Shown in pieces: positions 1-8,980 of a stretch of DNA of 64,000 nt; position 1 is the stretch's first letter; each line of letters begins with the position of its first letter. Below the pieces are notes generated by a model. It was not told where the DNA came from, did no database searches, and saw nothing but the letters and a program-made list of their open reading frames with translations. Both the position numbers and the translations under genes were made by a program. This DNA comes from Flavobacterium tyrosinilyticum (GTDB lineage: Bacteria; Bacteroidota; Bacteroidia; Flavobacteriales; Flavobacteriaceae), in the NCBI RefSeq assembly GCF_023656565.1, contig NZ_JAMOKG010000001.1:936456-1000455 (forward strand), read 5' to 3'.

Positions 1-800
1 ATATGCGTAACATGGGAGGTTTGCGTAAAGCAATGCCAATTACATTCTGGACTATGTTGATTTCTTCATTGGCAATTTCAGGAGTTCCATTTTTCTCAGG
101 ATTCTTTTCTAAAGACGAAATTTTATTGACAGCTTTCCACCACAGTATTCCATTATACGTTGTTGGATCGGTTGCTTCAATCATGACAGCTTTCTATATG
201 TTCCGTTTAATGTTCTTGACTTTCTTCAAAGAATTTAGAGGAACTGAAGAACAAAAACATCACTTACACGAAAGTGGTTCATTAATTACTATTCCGCTTA
301 TCATCTTAGCTATTTTAGCAACTTTTGGCGGATTGATCAGTTTACCTGGAAGCAGCTGGTTAAATGGGTACCTTGCTCCTCTTTTTACAAAAGTGGCAGG
401 TGAAGAACACCATTTAGGTGCAACAGAATACACTTTAATGGGTGTAGCTGTTTTAGGCGGATTACTTGGAATTTTAATTGCTTACGTAAAATACTTTAAA
501 CAAGATAATGTTCCAGAATCTGATGAAAACATTACTGGTTTAAGCAGACTTTTATATGACAAATATTATGTAGACGAAATCTACGATGCAGTATTTGTGA
601 AGCCAATTAATGTTTTATCTAAATTCTTTAGAGATCACGTTGAAACTGTATTATCTGCCGCTGTTTTTGGATTAGGTAAAATAGCAAGCGAAATTGCTTT
701 CCAAGGAAAAAAATTACAAACCGGAAGTATAGGATTATATCTATTTGTATTTGTTTTAGGACTTTGTGCAATTGTTTCCTATATATTTTTAGCTCAATAA
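1..800 (+). CDS. nuoL: NADH-quinone oxidoreductase subunit L, C-terminal part
   Basis: Only the last 265 or so residues are in the window; the gene begins upstream. NuoL is a large antiporter-like membrane subunit of respiratory complex I, involved in proton pumping. The visible part opens with a NuoL-type block (SGVPFFSGFFSKDEIL) and continues as hydrophobic helices, with a C-terminal helix ending IFLAQ. It lies 10 bases upstream of nuoM and is followed by nuoN, the usual order at the 3' end of the nuo operon. Family assignment is firm; only the N-terminal part cannot be judged. Confidence 0.96.
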   Translation, partial: MRNMGGLRKAMPITFWTMLISSLAISGVPFFSGFFSKDEILLTAFHHSIPLYVVGSVASIMTAFYMFRLMFLTFFKEFRGTEEQKHHLHESGSLITIPLIILAILATFGGLISLPGSSWLNGYLAPLFTKVAGEEHHLGATEYTLMGVAVLGGLLGILIAYVKYFKQDNVPESDENITGLSRLLYDKYYVDEIYDAVFVKPINVLSKFFRDHVETVLSAAVFGLGKIASEIAFQGKKLQTGSIGLYLFVFVLGLCAIVSYIFLAQ

Positions 801-810
801 TATTATCACT

Positions 811-2250
811 ATGAACGTTTCTACTATATTAATTATACTTTTAATTGGTGCATTTGCCACTTACTTTTCTGGTGACAAACTAGCTTCAAAAGTTGCTTTA
901 CTTTTTAGTTTAGCCGCTTTAGGATGTTCAATTGTATTATTGAATAATTATAACGCTGGTGAAAATATTAGCGTAATCAACAGCTGGATTAATCAGCCAA
1001 AAATTTCTTTCGCTTTAAATGGTGATGGACTTGGACTTGCAATGGTTTTACTAACTGCAGCTTTAACTCCGATAATCATATTTTCTTCTTTCGGAAATGA
1101 ATATAAAAATGCAAAAGGCTTTTATGCTCTAATCTTGTTTATGGCATTTGCTATGGTCGGGACTTTCTTAGCAGCTGATGGTCTTTTATATTATATCTTC
1201 TGGGAGTTAGCACTTATTCCAATCTACTTTATTGCTTTGATCTGGGGTAATGGCGATGCTGAAGAGCGTAGAAAAGCAGTGGTTAAATTCTTTATTTACA
1301 CACTTGCTGGTTCGTTATTCATGTTAACTGCTTTTATCTATTTATACCAAAAAGCAGGTTCTTTCTTAATCGAAGATTTATATAAAGTAAACTTATCTGC
1401 TTGCGAGCAATTCTGGATTTTCTTGGCTTTCTTCTTAGCTTATGCTATCAAAATTCCAATTATTCCTTTCCATACTTGGCAAGCAAATGTATACCAAAAA
1501 GCACCAACAGTTGGAACAATGCTTTTATCTGGTATCATGCTTAAAATGGGATTATACAGCGTACTTCGTTGGCAATTGCCAATTGCGCCTTTAGCGGCAA
1601 AAGAATACATGACTATTTTTATTGCTTTAGGAATTGCAGGAGTTATCTACGGATCTATAGTTGCTTTGAGACAAAAAGATTTGAAAAAATTATTGGCTTA
1701 TTCTTCTCTTGCTCACGTTGGTTTAATCGCTGCTGGATCTTACACTTTAACTCTTGATGGTTTAAGAGGTTCAGTTATGCAAATGATCGCTCACGGTTTT
1801 GTTGTAGTGGGATTATTCTTTGCTGCTGAAGTAATTTTCAGAAGATATGAAACTAGAGAAATTGGAGAAATGGGCGGAATCCGTACTCAGTCTCCAAAAT
1901 TCACGTCAATGTTTTTAATCTTAGTATTGGCTTCTGTTGCATTACCTAGCACATTTAACTTTGTTGGAGAGTTTACAGTATTGTACAGTTTATCTCAAAT
2001 CAATATTTGGTTTGCTATTCTTGGCGGAACAACTATCATTTTAGGAGCTTACTATATGTTAAGAATGTTCCAACATGTAATGTTAGGTGAAACTAATTCT
2101 AAAACTTTTGCAGATGTTACGCTTAACGAAGGAGTTTCATTTGCGGTAATCATTGCAGTTTTATTATTCTTTGGTTTCTATCCAAAACCAATCACAGATT
2201 TGATTACACCAAGCTTGGAAACTATTTTACAAGTTATCAATAAGAACTAA
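811..2250 (+). CDS. nuoM: NADH-quinone oxidoreductase subunit M
   Basis: 479 residues, polytopic throughout. NuoM is the second antiporter-like proton-pumping subunit of complex I. The conserved glutamate of a transmembrane helix is visible in FWELALIPIYF (Glu about residue 132), and the lysine-bearing helix before HTWQANVYQKAP is present. Length is close to the usual NuoM length. It starts 10 bases after nuoL and is followed 66 bases later by nuoN, so all three are probably one transcript. Confidence 0.97.
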   Translation: MNVSTILIILLIGAFATYFSGDKLASKVALLFSLAALGCSIVLLNNYNAGENISVINSWINQPKISFALNGDGLGLAMVLLTAALTPIIIFSSFGNEYKNAKGFYALILFMAFAMVGTFLAADGLLYYIFWELALIPIYFIALIWGNGDAEERRKAVVKFFIYTLAGSLFMLTAFIYLYQKAGSFLIEDLYKVNLSACEQFWIFLAFFLAYAIKIPIIPFHTWQANVYQKAPTVGTMLLSGIMLKMGLYSVLRWQLPIAPLAAKEYMTIFIALGIAGVIYGSIVALRQKDLKKLLAYSSLAHVGLIAAGSYTLTLDGLRGSVMQMIAHGFVVVGLFFAAEVIFRRYETREIGEMGGIRTQSPKFTSMFLILVLASVALPSTFNFVGEFTVLYSLSQINIWFAILGGTTIILGAYYMLRMFQHVMLGETNSKTFADVTLNEGVSFAVIIAVLLFFGFYPKPITDLITPSLETILQVINKN

Positions 2251-2316
2251 TATTTTAAACAAAAAATAAATTAGGATTCCACTTAAAAATTGAAATCCTA
2301 AATCAAAAAGATAAAA

Positions 2317-3708
2317 ATGAATACATTAATAGCTATAACAGGATTGGGTATTTTCTGCCTATTGTTTGAAATTCTTAATTTAAGAAAGGCCATAATTCCT
2401 ATTACCATTTTGGGTTTAATAGGTGTATTGGCACTTAATTACTGTGAATTTGGAACAGAACAAAGTTATTACAACAATATGATAGCAGTGAGTAAGTTTT
2501 CTACAGCTTTTTCATCATTGTTTATCGTTTTGACGATTTTCCTTGTAGCGTTAAGTCACAATTTTTACCAAAATCACCCAACGAAAATTTCAGATTTCGT
2601 TGCAATTAAAGTATTCTTATTAGCTGGAGCTGTAGCAATGGTTTCTTTTGGAAACTTAGCGATGTTCTTTTTAGGAATTGAAATCTTATCTATTGCATTA
2701 TATGTACTTGCTGCAAGTGACCGTTTAAATATCAAGAGTAACGAAGCCGGTATGAAGTATTTCTTAATGGGATCTTTCGCATCAGGAATTATATTATTTG
2801 GAATCTGCTTGATCTACGGCGCTATGGGAAGCTTTGATATCAGCGAAATTCACGAAAGTGCTTTGTCTGCAGAGTTACCAATCTGGTTTCCAATCGGAAT
2901 GATTTTAATGGTTGTTGGAATGTTATTTAAAGTAGCTGCTGTTCCTTTCCATTTCTGGGCTCCAGACGTTTATGAAGGTTCTCCTGCTTTAACAACAGCT
3001 TTAATGAGTACATTGGCAAAAGTAGTAGCAATCGCAACTTTATTTAAACTGATTGCTAGTATGAACTTCATTTCTTCATTAGAAAATCAAGATCTATTGC
3101 ATACTTTTGAAGTTATAGTGGTTATTATTTCTATTGCTTCAATGTCTGTTGGTAATATCATGGCGTTGAGACAAGTAAACGTAAAACGTATGCTTGCTTT
3201 CTCTGGAATCTCTCACGCAGGTTTCATGTTAATGACCTTGTTAACTGTTTCTGCATCAGCTGGAGTTTTATTATACTATACTGCTGCTTATGCATTAGCA
3301 GGAATCGCAGCTTTCAGTGTGATTTTATATGTATGCAGAGATCAAGATAATGAAGACATTACAAACTTCCACGGTTTAGGAAAAACAAATCCGCTATTGG
3401 CTGCAGTTTTAACGGCTTCATTATTATCAATGGCTGGAATTCCTATTTTCTCTGGATTCTTTGCTAAATTATTCTTATTCAATCAAACAATTCAAGCAGG
3501 ATACATTGGTTTAGTAATCGTTGCCGTAATCAACTCTATTATTAGTGTTGGATATTATTTCAAACTGATCATTGCAATGTATTCTAAAGAACCTAATCAA
3601 GAAAGAACAGGAAGACCATTCCTTATTTATGCTACAGCTGTAGTGTCAATTGTTTTAAATATTGCCTTAGGTTTATTCCCATCGTTAGTTTTAGACTTAT
3701 TGAAATAA
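2317..3708 (+). CDS. nuoN: NADH-quinone oxidoreductase subunit N
   Basis: 463 residues, polytopic. NuoN is the third antiporter-like subunit of complex I. The sequence has the typical helix KVAAVPFHFWAPDVYEGSP with its conserved lysine, and the ALRQVNVKRMLAFSGISHAG block shared by this family. It is the last gene of the nuo operon here: a hairpin with a T tract follows 28 bases after the stop. Confidence 0.97.
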   Translation: MNTLIAITGLGIFCLLFEILNLRKAIIPITILGLIGVLALNYCEFGTEQSYYNNMIAVSKFSTAFSSLFIVLTIFLVALSHNFYQNHPTKISDFVAIKVFLLAGAVAMVSFGNLAMFFLGIEILSIALYVLAASDRLNIKSNEAGMKYFLMGSFASGIILFGICLIYGAMGSFDISEIHESALSAELPIWFPIGMILMVVGMLFKVAAVPFHFWAPDVYEGSPALTTALMSTLAKVVAIATLFKLIASMNFISSLENQDLLHTFEVIVVIISIASMSVGNIMALRQVNVKRMLAFSGISHAGFMLMTLLTVSASAGVLLYYTAAYALAGIAAFSVILYVCRDQDNEDITNFHGLGKTNPLLAAVLTASLLSMAGIPIFSGFFAKLFLFNQTIQAGYIGLVIVAVINSIISVGYYFKLIIAMYSKEPNQERTGRPFLIYATAVVSIVLNIALGLFPSLVLDLLK

Positions 3709-3735
3709 GATAATTTCTTTAAATTAAAATATTCG

Positions 3736-3770
3736 AAAATCCATTAAATTAGTTTTAATGGATTTTTTTT
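3736..3770 (+). terminator. Rho-independent terminator after nuoN
   Basis: Thirteen-base perfect stem beginning AAAATCCATTAAA, with a loop of about five bases and a run of eight T on the plus strand. It closes the nuo operon. Confidence 0.8.
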
Positions 3771-3840
3771 ATGTCTTAAATAAGAACAGAAATTCATGTT
3801 AAAAAATTCTCCTATGCAAGTGCACATCAAAAAATCTCCA

Positions 3841-3848
3841 TATATTTG
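3841..3848 (+). promoter_or_regulatory. Bacteroidetes -7 box for the BI-1 gene
   Basis: TATATTTG matches TAnnTTTG. Transcription from it would start at about 3853-3856, too close to the ATG at 3860 to leave a leader. It therefore favours the ATG at 3872. No clear TTG -33 element was found at the expected spacing. Confidence 0.5.
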
Positions 3849-3871
3849 AATTCAATTAAATGTATTACAAT

Positions 3872-4642
3872 ATGAACTTTAATTCAAAAAATCCATTTTT
3901 AAACAGTAAGCGTTTTTCGTCTAATACTGAATCAAGAACAGAAGTACACCAAGCTCAGATTATTGATTACAATCAAGAAATGACGGTGTCTGGAACAATT
4001 AACAAAACAGCAATCTTATTTCTAATTTTATGCGGAGCTGCTATGGTGACATGGTGGATGGCTTTTAATGGAATGAATCCGATGTTACCTACAATTGGAG
4101 GTGCAATTATTGGTTTTATTTTAGTTTTAGTTTCTTCATTCAAACCACAGCTATCTCCTTACCTAGCGCCAGGATATGCTTTATTCGAAGGATTGTTCAT
4201 TGGTGGTATTTCTGCGATATTTGAATTAAAATTTCCAGGAATCGTAATCAATGCAGTTGGTGCAACTCTTGTTACTTTCTTGGTTTGCCTTGGTTTGTAC
4301 AAATTTAGAATCGTAAAAGTTACAGAACAATTCAAATCTGTTGTGGTTGCTGCAACATTAGCAATTGCGACTTATTATTTAATTTCTTGGGTTGTATCAA
4401 TGTTTACAAGCTGGACACCTGTTCATTATGGAAATTCTATGATGAGTATTGGTATCAGTGTTTTTGTTATCATTATTGCGGCACTTAACCTTTTCTTAGA
4501 TTTTGATTTAATTGAAAAAGGTGCAAGAGAAAAAATGCCAAAATTTATGGAATGGTACGGAGCAATGGGATTAATGATCACATTGGTTTGGTTGTATATC
4601 GAATTCTTAAGACTTTTATCGAAACTTTCTAGTAAAGACTAA
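3872..4642 (+). CDS. Bax inhibitor-1/YccA family membrane protein
   Basis: 256 residues from the chosen ATG at 3872; an in-frame ATG lies 12 bases upstream but would leave almost no leader. After a soluble N-terminus of about 45 residues come roughly seven hydrophobic helices, ending in the segment MEWYGAMGLMITLVWLYIEF typical of this bacterial family. Members are integral membrane proteins; some animal relatives regulate calcium leak, but the bacterial role is poorly defined, so no function is claimed. It is a single gene with its own -7 box and terminator. Confidence 0.88.
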   Translation: MNFNSKNPFLNSKRFSSNTESRTEVHQAQIIDYNQEMTVSGTINKTAILFLILCGAAMVTWWMAFNGMNPMLPTIGGAIIGFILVLVSSFKPQLSPYLAPGYALFEGLFIGGISAIFELKFPGIVINAVGATLVTFLVCLGLYKFRIVKVTEQFKSVVVAATLAIATYYLISWVVSMFTSWTPVHYGNSMMSIGISVFVIIIAALNLFLDFDLIEKGAREKMPKFMEWYGAMGLMITLVWLYIEFLRLLSKLSSKD

Positions 4643-4664
4643 TAAGTTAAAAAATATAAAACTG

Positions 4665-4700
4665 AAGCCCTTTTGATTTTACTCAAAAGGGCTTTTTTTT
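4665..4700 (+). terminator. Rho-independent terminator after the BI-1 gene
   Basis: Perfect 12-base stem AAGCCCTTTTGA with a six-base loop, followed by T8. A clear intrinsic terminator. Confidence 0.88.
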
Positions 4701-5124
4701 TATTTCTATAGCCTTAAATTTTCAACACCAATTCAAGATTCTAATTAAATCTTCTAAGAATAATCTCTTATTTAAAACACAAAAAGAATCCATTTCTTAC
4801 AAAAAATTAGAATGTAATTTATGTAATAAAAAAAAATTACAGATTATCTCAATTCATTTTGTTTAAGGTTTAAAATTACTAAAAGCGAGAAAAATACGGC
4901 TTTCCGTACTCAATAGCCAATGTGTAATAAATTACAATTAATGCAATTTATTACATTTTTAATATTTTAATAGTTCAAAAATTCAAGTATCCTCTTTTTT
5001 TTACCCAAAAAATTATACTATTAAAAATTAATATATAATTTTGTGTAATCGATTACAATTAAATCACTTGAAATCGAAAGTAATAACCACTTACTTATTT
5101 TATTAACTATCTTAAACAAACCTT
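4701..5124 (+). promoter_or_regulatory. Regulatory intergenic region upstream of the pectate lyase
   Basis: No gene was seen in this very AT-rich stretch. It holds several TGTAAT/ATTACA half-sites, near-palindromes at 4923-4936 (TGTAATAAATTACA, one mismatch) and 4942-4955, and a perfect palindrome at 5044-5057 beside a -7 box. Repeated similar half-sites suggest cooperative binding of one regulator, which is an inference. Confidence 0.6.
5036..5057 (+). promoter_or_regulatory. -7 box abutting a perfect 14-bp operator-like palindrome
   Basis: TAATTTTG (5036-5043) matches TAnnTTTG and is followed directly by TGTAATCGATTACA (5044-5057), a perfect palindrome with a central CG as in LacI-family operators. 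A protein bound there would cover the transcription start, so repression lifted by a pectin-derived inducer is a reasonable inference. No LacI-type gene lies in the window. Confidence 0.6.
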
Positions 5125-7974
5125 ATGAAAAAAAAACTACTTTTCGTGGCTGTCTTTCTCATGACAGTTCAATTATGGGCCCAAACCATCCAAATTAATG
5201 AAGCTTCTGGCTGGTTGGAAACTGCTTTTGTAAAATGGCAACCAGTCAGTGGTGCTCAGACCTACAATGTGTATTACACAGGCAACGGATTTACAGACCA
5301 AAAGATAGACGACCAGCTTATTAGAAGCTATGGTTCTTATTTCCGCGCTGACATTCTGGGACTTAAAGCCGGAACTTACACTGTAAAAGTAAAACCTGTT
5401 GTAAATGGCACAGAAGGAACTGGAGCCACAACAGGAAATCTAACTGTAACTGCACACGACAGAAACGGATTTGCTTTTGATGGCGGGCGTGTTCCAGGAG
5501 GATACAAAGCAGACGGAACTCCTAAAGACAATGCGGTAATTCTGTACATTACACAAAATACTAAAAACACCATTTCAATGAATATTACCGGTGCAAGTGC
5601 AAACCCTTGTATTGGGTTACAGAATATTCTTTACGCTATCAAGAAAGGAAAAGATACACGTCCGTTTATTATTCGTTTAATCGGAAATATCACTGATATG
5701 ACGGTTATGGAAGGTGGCGATGTTGTTATTGAAAACGCAAACAATGCTTCGAGTTATGTTACCATTGAAGGTATTGGAGACGATGCTGTAGCAAATGGAT
5801 GGGGAGTTCGACTGAAGTCGGCTTCAAACATCGAAGTAAGCAATCTTGGATTTATGAACTGCAATAGTACTGCAGGCGATAACGTAGGAATGCAGCAGGA
5901 CAATGACCACGTTTGGGTTCATAACTGTGATCTATTCTACGGAAATGCTGGTAGTGATGCTGACCAAATAAAAGGTGATGGTGCACTTGACAATAAAACT
6001 TCAACTTATATCACATTATCTTACAACCACTTTTGGGATAATGGAAAAGCAAGTCTTTTAGGTTTAAGCGAAGGAACAACTTCTGGACTTTATATCACGT
6101 ATCACCACAACTGGTTTGACCACTCCGATTCACGCCATCCTCGTGTGCGTTATTATTCAGCACATATTTATAACAACTATTATGATGGTGTTTCTAAATA
6201 TGGAGCAGGATCAACTTTAGGATCTTCACTTTTTGTTGAAGGAAATTATTTTAGAAATAGTAAGCACCCAATGCTAACTTCACTTCAAGGTTCTGATATT
6301 TGGGATGAAGCAAACCAAGTGAATAATGCTGGAACAATGGGAACATTCTCTGGTGAAGCAGGAGGAAGCATTAAAGCTTTCAACAATACTTTTGACGCTT
6401 CTAACGGAACAAACAACATGCGTTTTGTAGCTTACAACGATCCAAATCCTTTGTATAATATTTCAGGAAAAATAAGCTCTACAACAGATTTCGATGCTTA
6501 CGTAGCAACAACAAGAGGAGAAACGGTGAGCAGTACTGTAAAATCTAAATCTGGCGCTAATGTTTACAACAACTTCGATACAGATGCTAATTTGTACATA
6601 AAAAATCTAGTAATCGATACTCCGGCTGCGGCGAAAACAAAAACGACTCAATATGCTGGACGTGTTTCTGGAGGAGATTTAAAATGGACATTTAACAATG
6701 CCACAGATGACACTTCTTCTTTGGTTATTACAGCATTAAAAACAGCTCTTACAAATTATACTGGAACTTTAGTTGCTGTACAAGGAGAAGGAAATCCACC
6801 TGCTGGAACACAGACCTTAACTTTGACTTCTGCATCAAATAACAATCAAACAGTTGCAAGTGGTACGGCAATCTCTTCAATCGTATTTACGTGGGGTGGA
6901 GATGCAACTGATGCAACAGTAACAGGATTGCCTGCTTCTGGATTATCTTTTGTAAAAAATTCTACAGCTAAAACTATAACTATTACGGGTACGCCAACTG
7001 CAACAGTTTCGTATTCCATTGCAACTTCTGGAACTAGTGGTTCCCCAGCCACTGGTTCTGGAACTGTAACAGTAACTGCAGCTGGAACACAAACATTAAC
7101 TTCATCTGGCAACAATAGCCAAACGGTTTCTTCTGGAACTGCTATTGCTTCAATTGTATTTACTTGGGGCGGAAACGCTACAGATGCATCTGTAACTGGG
7201 CTACCAGCTTCTGGACTATCTTTTGTAAAAAATACAACAGCAAAAACCATAACTATTACTGGAACTCCAACAGCAAATGTATCTTATTCTGTAACAACAT
7301 CAGGCACTGCAGGAACACCTGTAACGGCATCAGGAACAATAACAGTTACAACAGGCTCAACTGGCGGATCTGAACTTCATAACTTTACAACTTCTGGAAA
7401 AACAAGCACATTCTACTCTATTACAGGAAACATGAATTCAACTCCTGGATCTGTGACCTATAACGGATTAACATTGACAGAGCGTTTAAAGATAGAATCT
7501 AGTACATCAATAACGTATACAACAACTAGTGCATCAACTTTAACTTTGGTTTTCGATTCAAGCTTTACTGGAACGATCAAAGTCGACAATGTTTCCTATA
7601 CAGCATCGGCAGGTATCGTAACGGCTTCAATTGCTGCCGGTTCTCATACTATAACAAAAGGCTCTGTTGCTAATTTATTCTATATCAGCACAGTTTACAG
7701 CGGAACGACTTTGAAAATGGCTACAGTTGCCGAAACTACATCTATAGAATCAGCAAAAATAATTTTATATCCTAATCCTGTTTCCAACACATTATACTTA
7801 TCAGATCCAGAACAGAAAGTACAAAAAGTACTTATTTACAATATTTCTGGAAACCTTGTAGTTAATTCTGGAAACTCTGAAAGCATTGATACAAGCGGTT
7901 TAATTCCGGGAACTTATCTAGCTAAAATTTATACCGTTGACGGGTCATTTAACCAAACATTAATTAAAAAATAA
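5125..7974 (+). CDS. Secreted pectate lyase (PL1) with Ig-like repeats and T9SS sorting domain
   Basis: 949 residues. Signal peptide (MKKKLLFVAVFLMTVQLWAQ), then a fibronectin-like domain to about residue 108, then a parallel beta-helix PL1 pectate lyase domain to about 560. PL1 hallmarks are visible: VWVHNCDLFY, DGALDNKT, the YHHNWFD strand and SRHPRVRYYSAHIYNNYY, which carries the candidate catalytic arginine. Two near-identical modules of about 92 residues follow (561-745), then a beta-rich domain (about 750-855) and a type A T9SS sorting domain (YPNPVSNTLYLS to the terminal IKK). The enzyme should cleave polygalacturonate by beta-elimination outside the cell. It is a single gene with its own promoter and terminator. 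Confidence 0.92.
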   Translation: MKKKLLFVAVFLMTVQLWAQTIQINEASGWLETAFVKWQPVSGAQTYNVYYTGNGFTDQKIDDQLIRSYGSYFRADILGLKAGTYTVKVKPVVNGTEGTGATTGNLTVTAHDRNGFAFDGGRVPGGYKADGTPKDNAVILYITQNTKNTISMNITGASANPCIGLQNILYAIKKGKDTRPFIIRLIGNITDMTVMEGGDVVIENANNASSYVTIEGIGDDAVANGWGVRLKSASNIEVSNLGFMNCNSTAGDNVGMQQDNDHVWVHNCDLFYGNAGSDADQIKGDGALDNKTSTYITLSYNHFWDNGKASLLGLSEGTTSGLYITYHHNWFDHSDSRHPRVRYYSAHIYNNYYDGVSKYGAGSTLGSSLFVEGNYFRNSKHPMLTSLQGSDIWDEANQVNNAGTMGTFSGEAGGSIKAFNNTFDASNGTNNMRFVAYNDPNPLYNISGKISSTTDFDAYVATTRGETVSSTVKSKSGANVYNNFDTDANLYIKNLVIDTPAAAKTKTTQYAGRVSGGDLKWTFNNATDDTSSLVITALKTALTNYTGTLVAVQGEGNPPAGTQTLTLTSASNNNQTVASGTAISSIVFTWGGDATDATVTGLPASGLSFVKNSTAKTITITGTPTATVSYSIATSGTSGSPATGSGTVTVTAAGTQTLTSSGNNSQTVSSGTAIASIVFTWGGNATDASVTGLPASGLSFVKNTTAKTITITGTPTANVSYSVTTSGTAGTPVTASGTITVTTGSTGGSELHNFTTSGKTSTFYSITGNMNSTPGSVTYNGLTLTERLKIESSTSITYTTTSASTLTLVFDSSFTGTIKVDNVSYTASAGIVTASIAAGSHTITKGSVANLFYISTVYSGTTLKMATVAETTSIESAKIILYPNPVSNTLYLSDPEQKVQKVLIYNISGNLVVNSGNSESIDTSGLIPGTYLAKIYTVDGSFNQTLIKK
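6805..7357 (+). repeat. Tandem duplication of a 92-codon Ig-like module
   Basis: The two copies start at about 6805 and 7084. Both encode TQTLT, then FTWGG, VTGLPASGLSFVKN and TAKTITITGTPTA in the same order. They differ by scattered substitutions and a small indel near the start. The modules probably act as spacers between the catalytic domain and the cell-surface tail. Confidence 0.85.
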
Positions 7975-7982
7975 CTTAACTT

Positions 7983-8012
7983 AAAAAGGCTTCCAAATCT
8001 GGAAGCCTTTTT
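7983..8012 (+). terminator. Terminator after the pectate lyase
   Basis: Perfect 12-base stem AAAAAGGCTTCC with the loop AAATCT. A and T tracts on both sides mean it could also serve the convergent minus-strand gene ending at 8026. Confidence 0.85.
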
Positions 8013-8025
8013 AACTTTATTATCA

Positions 8026-8430
8026 TTATCTTCTTCGATTTCTAAACTCCTCTTGTTCTATAACTTTTCCAAATTCATTCAAACATTTTTTGATTGTTTC
8101 GAGATTAAAACCAACAAAAAACAACATTCCAATAAAAATGGTGATCCAACTGTACATAATTTTTACACCAGAAATATCTGAAGCCACAACATAAAAAACA
8201 ATTGTTGGCAAAATAGCCACAAGTAATGTTAATCCTAAAGATAACATAAGCGGATTAATAAAATAGCTATTGAAACTTTTAAGTCCCAGTTTTCTAATCA
8301 CTATTGAAATAAATAACAGCGCAACAATACTAAAAATAATACCTGCAAAACCATAGATTAGAACTTGGTCTCCTAGATTGTTAATCTGGTTTTCATGACC
8401 AAAAAAAGTATTAAAATTGAATCCCGTCAT
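8026..8430 (-). CDS. Small multi-pass membrane protein of the LemA/GIDE operon
   Basis: 134 residues from the ATG at 8430 (MTGFNFNTFF); an alternative in-frame ATG at 8442 would add four residues. About four hydrophobic helices are followed by a charged tail (EQEEFRNRRR). I do not recognise the family. The start overlaps the end of the lemA-like gene by 20 bases, so it is probably translationally coupled and is the last gene of the four-gene minus-strand operon. A role with LemA in the envelope is inferred from position only. Confidence 0.7.
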   Translation of the reverse strand: MTGFNFNTFFGHENQINNLGDQVLIYGFAGIIFSIVALLFISIVIRKLGLKSFNSYFINPLMLSLGLTLLVAILPTIVFYVVASDISGVKIMYSWITIFIGMLFFVGFNLETIKKCLNEFGKVIEQEEFRNRRR

Positions 8431-8974
8431 ACTTTTTTTCATTGAGTGTAACTTCAAATAAACCTTGCGCTCTATAACCAATCATTTTGGCTAATATAAA
8501 ATTAGGAAATTCCTGAATTCCAACATTGTAAAGATTTACACTATCATTAAAGAACTCTCTCCTGTCTGCAATTTTATCTTCCATTTGAGAAACTCTTTTC
8601 TGCAATTCTAGAAAATTATTGTTGGATAAAAGAGCGGGATAATTTTCAGAAACTGCAAATAGATTTTTCATGGTTTTTGAAAACTCATTGGCATTTTCTA
8701 TTTTTTCATCAACTGTTTTTGAATTCAAAAAATCAGTTCTTAATTTGGTCAAACTGGTTAGCATTGCAGTTTCATGTTCCATAAATTTCGAAGCTACTTT
8801 TACCAATTCTGGAACTTCATCAGCTCTCTGCATTAAAATAACATCAATGTTTCTAAAAGCTTTCTCATAATTATTCTTTAGCATAACCAACTTATTATAA
8901 ATTCTGATAAGTACATTAAAAAATATAAGTATGAGAAGTAATCCAACAATTAAGGCAATGTTTTGAGCGGTCAT
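8411..8974 (-). CDS. LemA family protein
   Basis: 187 residues. A single N-terminal membrane helix (residues 5-25, LVGLLLILIFF-like) is followed by the helical LemA domain. Typical features are VMLKNNYEKAFRNIDVILMQRADEVPELV and the YNVGIQEFPNFILAKMIGY block near the C-terminus. LemA proteins are small envelope proteins of uncertain function that often sit next to membrane proteases or GIDE-like proteins. It is 6 bases downstream of the GIDE-like gene and overlaps the following membrane-protein gene. Confidence 0.9.
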   Translation of the reverse strand: MTAQNIALIVGLLLILIFFNVLIRIYNKLVMLKNNYEKAFRNIDVILMQRADEVPELVKVASKFMEHETAMLTSLTKLRTDFLNSKTVDEKIENANEFSKTMKNLFAVSENYPALLSNNNFLELQKRVSQMEDKIADRREFFNDSVNLYNVGIQEFPNFILAKMIGYRAQGLFEVTLNEKKYDGIQF

Positions 8975-8980
8975 ATTTTT

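Noticed and set aside
6846..7250. 134-codon minus-strand open frame in the pectate lyase repeats
   Set aside because: Antisense of the duplicated Ig-like modules; repetitive composition and no start context.
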